Source: Fagopyrum homotropicum | Taxonomy: Eukaryota; Streptophyta; Magnoliopsida; Caryophyllales; Polygonaceae | Assembly: GCA_033239125.1 (NCBI GenBank) | Contig: BSWB01000006.1 | Location: 116,916,242 to 116,980,241, forward strand | Length of the DNA: 64,000 bases | Direction: 5' to 3' | Shown: one piece after another, positions 57,587 through 64,000 of the stretch | Layout: the number at the start of each line of letters is the position of its first letter | How positions within the stretch are numbered: position 1 is the stretch's first letter | The notes under the pieces: model-generated | Seen by the model: only the letters and a program-made list of their open reading frames with translations | Told to the model about the DNA's origin: nothing | Databases searched by the model: none | Made by a program: the position numbers and the translations under genes

Positions 57587-57760
57587 TTGATAAAATAAGA
57601 ATTACGAATTTAATAGTTCAACGGTCCATAAATTAGTAGGTCACAAACGACCCACAAATCAGTAGGTCACAACGAAAATTAGTAGATCACAATGACCCCC
57701 ACAAATTAGTAGATCACAAGGACCCACAAATTGAAATACCCCAAACAAAAATACATTGTT
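57587..57760. repeat. Resumed tandem array with the 25-bp minisatellite
   Basis: Continues the interrupted unit ('ttgataaaataagaattacg') and holds four or so 25-bp repeats at 57610-57735. Confidence 0.85.
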
Positions 57761-58500
57761 AAGCTTTTTAATATAATCCCTTGTAAGATAATAAGTTTGG
57801 GTTATGTCCAACTTATATCATTGTAATAAAAGAAGTGCAACATATTAGTATATATGGGTACACATTTTATATATCGGATTTATTAATTATGTAGACGTTT
57901 TATTTTAATAATATAAATAAGACAATACAAGCTTGTAACAAAAATAAAAAGGAGAAGAAGAAAAGGCACAATTCACAAGATTCAAACTTGTAATCTGTTA
58001 CATAAAGAAAGTTCCGGTTCCAATTAAACTAAGAGCATTTGATGTTAAACTCTCTTATTATTGTTTAAATAAGAGTTGTTCATAACAAAATATAAAAATA
58101 AAAAGACAACCAAATGCTGGAGATCAGTTTCGAACACTTGACCCCCAACATACCACGTAGAATACATAACCAGCAAGTCACATCGTTCTTCATGTTGCAA
58201 AAGGGGGCTGATTTATAATAATACCTAATTTAAGGCATTATAACAAAAGAGAGGAAAATCTGCTGGAGACCAGTTTTGAACACGAAACCTGCAGGTTTCC
58301 TAGCGTGCCCACAGGCCAGCTGAGCCGACGCTTCACTTTGATTAATTCTGCAACGATCTTTGTATTTATCGCATCTATAAAAACGTTGGTTGAAAAGCCG
58401 AAATGAATATTCGATTGGCTTCGATTTCATTAATCTTCGGTTACGTTTTTAGGTGTTAATCCAATATTGATGAGAGGGATTTTACAACATTAGTGTTGTA
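57761..58500. other. Unassigned DNA with three tRNA-B-box-like patches
   Basis: Similar short patches near 57975, 58108 and 58260 ('ctggagatcagtttcgaaca', 'ctggagaccagttttgaaca') recall the antisense of a tRNA T-arm. They may be parts of SINE-like repeats, but A boxes and tails were not found. Confidence 0.3.
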
Positions 58501-58507
58501 TTCTTTA

Positions 58508-58700
58508 ATAAATTTCATAATCTCCCATTTAATTTGGAAGATTAATATTTTATTCTCTTTCTCATTAATTTTATAATCTCCCATTTAATTGGAAGATTAG
58601 TATTTTATTCTCTTTCTAATTAATTTTATAATCTCCAATTTAATTGGAAGATTAGTATTTTATTCTCTAATTAATTTTATAATCTTCCAATTAATTGGTG
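58508..58700. repeat. ~55-bp tandem repeat
   Basis: About 3.4 copies of 'ataatctcccatttaattgg' + 'aagattagtattttattctc' starting near 58517, 58573, 58628 and 58679. Confidence 0.85.
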
Positions 58701-58728
58701 GTGATTAATGAAAATATTTTCCTATGGC

Positions 58729-58736
58729 TATATAAA
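58729..58736 (+). promoter_or_regulatory. TATA box next to the 55-bp repeats
   Basis: TATATAAA followed by a CT-rich stretch (58740-58800), the layout of a plant core promoter or of an LTR U3/R junction. No ORF follows. Confidence 0.4.
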
Positions 58737-60084
58737 CCTTGCCTCTCTTCTTTTTCCATTCACTTTGCTTCTTGCATCTTGATTCTTCTTCCCAACTCTC
58801 ATATTGTTGAAATCCTGAGTCGAAACTCTGCAAGTGTGGACGTCAACGTAGTTGCTAACATACGTTAAGGGATCACTCATTCTTCATATCCGTTCAAAGA
58901 AGATCGAGTGGTCTTGTGTGTTGCTTACAAGTCCATTGTAAGCGGTACCATCTTTTTCTTTAATCAATAGATAGTCTACATAATTTCTTCATATATTATG
59001 TACTAGACTAATGAAGATTTTAGTGATATAAATCTTACCCACTTCCACCATTAATTAGTATAAGCATGTTAGCCAACTACGAGTTTTTGATTAATATTGT
59101 TAATCAAGTAAGAAAATTAACAAATATAAATCAACTTGTAAACTCATTCATCTTACTCTATGGATGAAATAATTTATAAAAAGGATTTATAAATTATTTT
59201 TATGAATTAACTATATAACTAGAGATGTACGAATTTGTGCAAAAGTTATATAAATATTCATAAGAGCTTTTTGCTTGGATGTTAGGTACCCGGTGGAGTG
59301 TTGGTGAACCTTAACCATCAAGTGTATCCGTATTCGATCCGTTCTTCGTAATTCAAGGCAAGTGATTTCGGTTCATTTTCGCAAGTGGTTATTTCCAATC
59401 CTTGTTTCTTCTTCAATTCGATATATTCCCCCGGCTAGGACATTTTAGAGAATAGTCGGAATTGTGTTAGGGTGACCTTTGAACCTAGCTTAGTGATTAT
59501 ATGGGAATCTTTGAAGTGAATTATTTTAATATGATACATGCTTTATTATCATCTACGGGCGATTTTGTGTGAAACTTTATGTGTTAGTTTAAGTTTCTAT
59601 AACGTAAGGGTTATCGAAATTAGTGCAAATGTTTAAAACTCGCATAAATTATTATATTTATGTATTATGTTAGTATATATTAAATTTCAAAAGTGGGAAG
59701 TACCACTTTTGTACCCATTCCATGGAATGATAATTAAGCACATTTGATGCAATGAGGTTTAATTACATTTGATAAATCAACTGGTGCACTAACTAAGACA
59801 TAGGGGCTTAGTTGGTTTCGGGCTTTGATACGCCTCTACTATTAAGTTTATACTTAAATAATTGCACAAGTGGAATATTATTAACATGTGTCACTAATAT
59901 CACTAGTAAGTACTTGGTGTACACTTAGCGTTTTAAAACGAGGGTGATCGGTTCCCGGTGAACTCCACTCTTGTAATAACTAGGATTTCGAATTCTAATT
60001 AATGTTGATTAACTTAATCGTTGATAGTAATAAACATATAACTCGTGAAGACTTCGCAAGTGATGAGTAAGAGTCCCACCGTTA
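58737..60084 (+). other. Unassigned, possibly transcribed, noncoding DNA
   Basis: About 1.3 kb downstream of the TATA box with no long frame. A start such as 'tgttaatccaatattg' at 58455 could be an LTR start, but I found no matching partner or primer site. Confidence 0.3.
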
Positions 60085-60473
60085 TGTTCCCGGCGTAAAT
60101 TTGGACGTTTGGGGAAATTTTTACTTTTTCCCCCGGGTAATTATTTTTACCCTCCGGTGTTATTTGGAGCATTTGGGAGCTCCAATTAATAAAAATGCAG
60201 TTGAGAGAAATGATCAGGACATCGGATATGTCCTAAATATGAAATAACATGGAGAGGCAAAACGGCCAAAACAGTCGCTATTTCGTTTCTTAACGGCTAA
60301 GAAAGACGGCTTAGGAATACACGTTTTCCGAGGCAGTTGTGTAATAATGATCCCTACAATATTCCAGATTTAATGTTCCAATCTCGAGAACTTTGGAGAA
60401 AGAGGTTCGACCCGCATTTGGATCGGTTAAAGGATAATTATCGACTTTACTGAAGGATAATTATCGTCTTCAC

Positions 60474-60480
60474 TATAAAT
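60474..60480 (+). promoter_or_regulatory. TATA box of the LTR at 60085-62102
   Basis: CTATAAATAGCGG, a strong plant TATA sequence about 390 bp into the proposed LTR, followed by a CT-rich leader. Confidence 0.6.
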
Positions 60481-61280
60481 AGCGGAAAATCCTTTATTAA
60501 TTCATTTCATTTCACGTTTCCTCGTAAAAACTCTGATTTCTCTCAACCTTCAAACTCAGATCTACTCACCGTTTCTAATCCGATTTCAATTCCGTTTGAG
60601 TTTCTGGATTCCTCTCTTCATTCTCTTCATATCGGTACCGAGTTTCTGCATTTCCGAGTATATGGAGGGCTGGTCGAGCATATATGTCACCAGGACGGTT
60701 CCGTCGCTCAGATTCCGGTGAATTTGATGTTGTCCATGCGTAGCCTGCGTCGCTGTGTTTCCGAATCTTCTTTCAGATCGTCAATCGGGTTAGTAACGAA
60801 TAAGTTATGAATTTATTCGTTTTCCGTACTGCGATTTGGCCTAAATTGAATTTAGGCTTGTCAAAATGGATAATTAGAAATTCCATTATGGTCGTTATAT
60901 TATTCTAGTGATTGTGGATAGTTTGTTTGATGAAATCTGATGACAGGTGGGTTTAGAAATTGCCTGCGGGCAAAACGTTATTCTGGAAAAATCTAATTAA
61001 TTAATTAAAGGTTAATTAATTAAATTAGGATTAAAATTGAGATTGAGGAATGTTGATTAGATACTACCTTGGGATTTGAGGAATTGTGAGTTATGCTGAG
61101 ATATTGAGGTTTAGTTGGTTGTGAGGCTCATAGATTGAGTATGATCCTTATGGATCCCTTTGGGTCTAGGTGTGACCCCTTTGATGAATAGAGGTTGATA
61201 TATCTCTTTATGCCTTGTTTATAGGCCGTGTTGTCCCTCCAGTGTAGAGGTGATCGTGGTTGAGTTTGTACAAGGTTGAG

Positions 61281-61299
61281 GTAAGTCCGTAGGACTTAC
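61281..61299 (+). promoter_or_regulatory. Splice-donor-like sequence inside a perfect hairpin
   Basis: GAG|GTAAGTCC, loop GTA, GGACTTAC: 8-bp perfect arms. Same relative place as in the other LTR families of this window. Confidence 0.6.
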
Positions 61300-62106
61300 T
61301 TAGCTACCATCCCTATATTGGGTGTTTGCATGAGTGGTGTGTGCTTTATATGTTTGCTATGATAGCATGAGTTGTCGTTTTTATCGACCTATGTTCTATT
61401 GACTGCCCCACTGCGTGGTTGTGATAACCTTTCCCTTTCATCCCGCCGTGGAGTCTGGGAGGTTCTTTGTTGTCGGGCCAGACTGGTTTACAGGAAGGGC
61501 GCAATCCACTCCCATAGGGTACACGGATTGTGTGACCGATACTCGTACAGCTGGACATTGCACTCAGAGGCGGGGATGTATCGGTCCTCGTGTCACATAC
61601 TTTCATCTATCTATATATATACGGTTTTTGAGTGAATGGTTATTATATAAAGATAATAAATGGGTAAATGTGTGATAGCATGTTGATGTGTTTATCTTTC
61701 ATGATTGTGCTTGTGCTTATGCATTACCTCATATATGTATGGTTAGCTAACGGTTTCATACCGTGTTGTAGATGTTTACAGGTTAGGCGCTACTGGGTGA
61801 TCTGGCAGGGTGATAGGCCGAGGACTCTCGTACATTAGGTGGTTGGTTTGGGGTTGTTGTGTTTCCCCTCCTGCGTGAGGATGATCTTTTGTACCTCCTA
61901 GGTGAGGATGTCGTTTTATATACTCGGCTACGTTGTTGTTTACTTTGGGTCGTACAGTTTATACTGTTTTATGTATTTGTTTTATATCTGTCAGTGCCAT
62001 GTTGTAAGGTCCAGTGAACTTGTTGTCAGGCTAGGGTCAGGATCCATTGTGAGATCCTAGCCCAATGTGACATCCCGAGTCCCGCGGATTCGGGGTGTTA
62101 CAGAGT

Positions 62107-62121
62107 TGGTATCAGAGCCCA
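62107..62121 (+). promoter_or_regulatory. Primer binding site (initiator Met tRNA)
   Basis: TGGTATCAGAGCCCA, 4 nt after the LTR end. Confidence 0.9.
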
Positions 62122-62322
62122 GGTTGACAACAATGACACTTGCTACTTGCAATGAGGTTTGATAGGTAAAATAAACAGAGCCCACATGGGATCTGACGTT
62201 TTCAAAGGTTTTGGTTTTAAGTGTGGTTTTGGGATAGAATGTACGAGAAGTCGTCACCTCTGTCATGGATCTCTGCAGCGTAGATATGTATATATATGTG
62301 TGTACTATGGATTATGTGGATG

Positions 62323-62426
<104 letters not shown>

Positions 62427-62475
62427 ACCTATGGCATATATATAGCCTTATAAGATTAGGTGCGTATATCCTACA

Positions 62476-62894
62476 GATGACTCAGACTAAAGTAGTATCT
62501 GTAGTGGGATGAGGTAGGGGTACACCCCCTCTTCCTCCAGTGGTGATAAGTTAGGGACCAGTTTCTGCTGTTGTTTCGCCTATGGCAGATAACGAGTTTG
62601 AAGAGGCTGATCGTGTCTCCATGAGCAGATCCGAGTTTCAAGAATATATGTAACAAGTATATGAAGCGGTGATAGCGGGTAGATCCACACCGGATTTACC
62701 AACAATTGTGAGATCAACTGAAGTTTTTGGATCCGGAATGAAGCAATGGACTGAATCAGTTACTGGAGAAGCAAAGATGATGAATGGGGAACCAAGTCCA
62801 ATATCAGGACAATCTAGTGATCCTTTGGCCATGAAGATGACTAGCAAGGAACTACAGTGTTTTAATTGCGTGAAAGTTGGGACACTAGCGAGTT
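62476..62894 (+). pseudogene. Decayed gag N-terminal region
   Basis: Open pieces interrupted by stops: 'MADNEFEEADRVSMSRSEFQ', then from 62669 'MIAGRSTPDLPTIVRSTEVF' and 'SDPLAMKMTSKELQCFNCV'. The usual large gag capsid domain is missing or unrecognisable. 'CFNCVKVGTLASC' looks like a first zinc knuckle that has lost its His and its spacing. Confidence 0.5.
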
Positions 62895-63296
62895 GTGTGC
62901 CCAAAGGCGCCCATCATATGCTTTATGTGTGGTAAAGCAGGGCATAGAGCGAAGTTTTGTCGACAGGGCAAGGCATTGCCTTTACAAGTTCCCTTCAAGA
63001 ATGAGATCATTCCAGGTGGACGACGAAGGTCGAGTTACCCTTCAATTGCACAGGTTGCAAGAATGAGACAATTATGTTACAATTGTGGCTATCCAGATCA
63101 TTTGCGTTTTGAGTGCCCTTTGGCACCGATAGCTTGTTTCATCTGTGGTGAACTAGGCCATCTGGCCCCTTTCTGTCAGCAAGGTAGTGTTTCTTCCCAG
63201 CAAGACCTTCCTCTTTCCGGTGTTGAAAGAGTGAAAGTGGAGGCTATAGTGAGGACCTCAGTGATACTTAAGGAGCATAGATCCGAGATCGAGTAA
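62895..63296 (+). pseudogene. Gag nucleocapsid region with three CCHC zinc knuckles
   Basis: 133-codon frame. Three intact CX2CX4HX4C knuckles: 'CFMCGKAGHRAKFC' (about residues 9-22), 'CYNCGYPDHLRFEC' (about 61-74) and 'CFICGELGHLAPFC' (about 80-93). Such knuckles bind retrotransposon RNA in the particle. Spacing between the first and second is wider than between the second and third. The frame ends at TAA before the protease traces. Because the preceding gag is broken, I call this a pseudogene, although the knuckle codons remain intact. Confidence 0.8.
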
Positions 63297-63299
63297 TGA

Positions 63300-64000
63300 T
63301 ATGTAGTGGAGCTACGGGAGTTAGCTGTTACAGGTACCATTCTCGTTAATGGTTTACCTAGTGGAGTTTTGTTTGTTATGAGTGCTATGCACTTCTTGTC
63401 TTTCGATGCATGCGTTAATGGTTGATCTTTGATATATAGTAGAAGGTGGACTTTCCTTTACAGGATTACCAGCTAGAGGTCTGAGGTACCCGCGAGATAT
63501 GTGGTTGTTCCCTTATTCCGGGACTTGTGTATGGCTTGTAGACTTCTTTGTCATGCCGTAGGTGCATGAGGAAGTCATTATGTGTATGGATTGGATGAAT
63601 AGATATCATGCGGTGTTAGATATTAATAGTAAGGCTATTATAGTCTTTACTGAGATGGTAAAATAATAGAGGTCTTTTTAAGGTTAAGACCTTTGAAGAG
63701 ACGGGTTTGTCATCAGGATTGTACGAGCAGCGAACTGATAGAAGAGGGATATGACGCCTTCTAGTGTTATACCATGAAGGAGCGAGATAGTCCAACAATG
63801 GAAGGTATTCCAGTTATTTATGAGTTTATAGACGTGTTACTGAACCGTCTAGTTTCCACCTCAGTGGAGTGTGGACATTGTTATCGAGTTGAAGTATGGT
63901 ACAAGATTGAATGGGAAAGCCACACTATATGGTGCTTGTTGAGATATTGTATTGATAACTTGAAAAGTTGACTGAAACGGGTTTACCCTAGTGGGTTCCA
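63300..64000 (+). pseudogene. Decayed protease and start of reverse transcriptase
   Basis: With frame changes the DNA reads 'GTILVNGLPSGVLF' followed by 'VMSAMHF', where the aspartic protease active site D-S/T-G-A should be, so the catalytic Asp is lost. 'MDWMNRYHAVLDINSKAII' matches the end of the protease domain. From 63774, 'MEGIPVIYEFIDVLLNRL' resembles the RT entry segment ('..P.V.EF.DVFPE.L'). Stops and shifts make it non-functional. Confidence 0.6.

Noticed and set aside
57965..58340. tRNA gene or SINE from B-box-like strings
   Set aside because: No matching A box, no cloverleaf and no poly-A or simple-repeat tail.

Overview
This window looks like repeat-dense intergenic DNA of a flowering plant, probably a eudicot; I cannot name the species. 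It is AT-rich and full of LTR retrotransposons, DNA transposons, Helitron-like repeats and (TA)n tracts. I see no intact cellular gene, no rRNA or tRNA gene, no CRISPR array and no bacterial-type operon. Every cellular coding sequence I can recognise is a fragment carried inside a transposon.

Layout. (1) 1-4418: the 3' part of an Athila-like Ty3/gypsy element (ORF in the env-like position, long 3' noncoding region, polypurine tract, LTR), inserted into (2) 4419-6347, an LTR of a chromovirus-like Ty3/gypsy family on the minus strand. (3) 6348-12891: old noncoding DNA with a duplicated AT-rich block, a long hairpin, a decayed MULE/FAR1-type transposase and a palindromic tandem repeat. (4) 12892-14355: a solo LTR. 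(5) 14356-33408: a decayed Athila-type gag pseudogene split by a 16.7-kb minus-strand chromovirus-like element (15115-31851, target duplication GTGAG). That element is itself split by a 6.7-kb CACTA transposon (18602-25266, target duplication ACG). The CACTA carries exon fragments of at least four plant genes: a phosphatidylinositol transfer protein, a GASA/snakin-like secreted peptide, EDM2, and the WD40 protein CIA1. (6) 33409-40262: a truncated third copy of the chromovirus family. (7) 40263-47934: AT-rich DNA with direct duplications, a MULE-like element that appears to carry captured sequence, a short Helitron and a ~311-bp tandem array related to the Helitron 5' end. (8) 47935-57586: a complete plus-strand chromovirus-family element (target duplication TTGAT) inserted in that array. 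(9) 57587-60084: resumed array plus unassigned DNA. (10) ~60085-64000: 5' LTR and decayed gag-protease-RT start of another Ty3/gypsy element that runs off the window.

How the parts relate. The chromovirus-family elements share LTRs, an initiator-Met tRNA primer site and a polypurine tract, but their internal DNA is largely a shared noncoding segment in place of gag, protease and RT. Only RNase H, integrase and chromodomain pieces survive. Near-identical LTR pairs suggest recent movement, so they were probably mobilised in trans. The two most notable signals are the multi-gene capture inside the CACTA and a splice-donor-like sequence buried in a perfect or near-perfect hairpin at the same place in several diverged LTR families.
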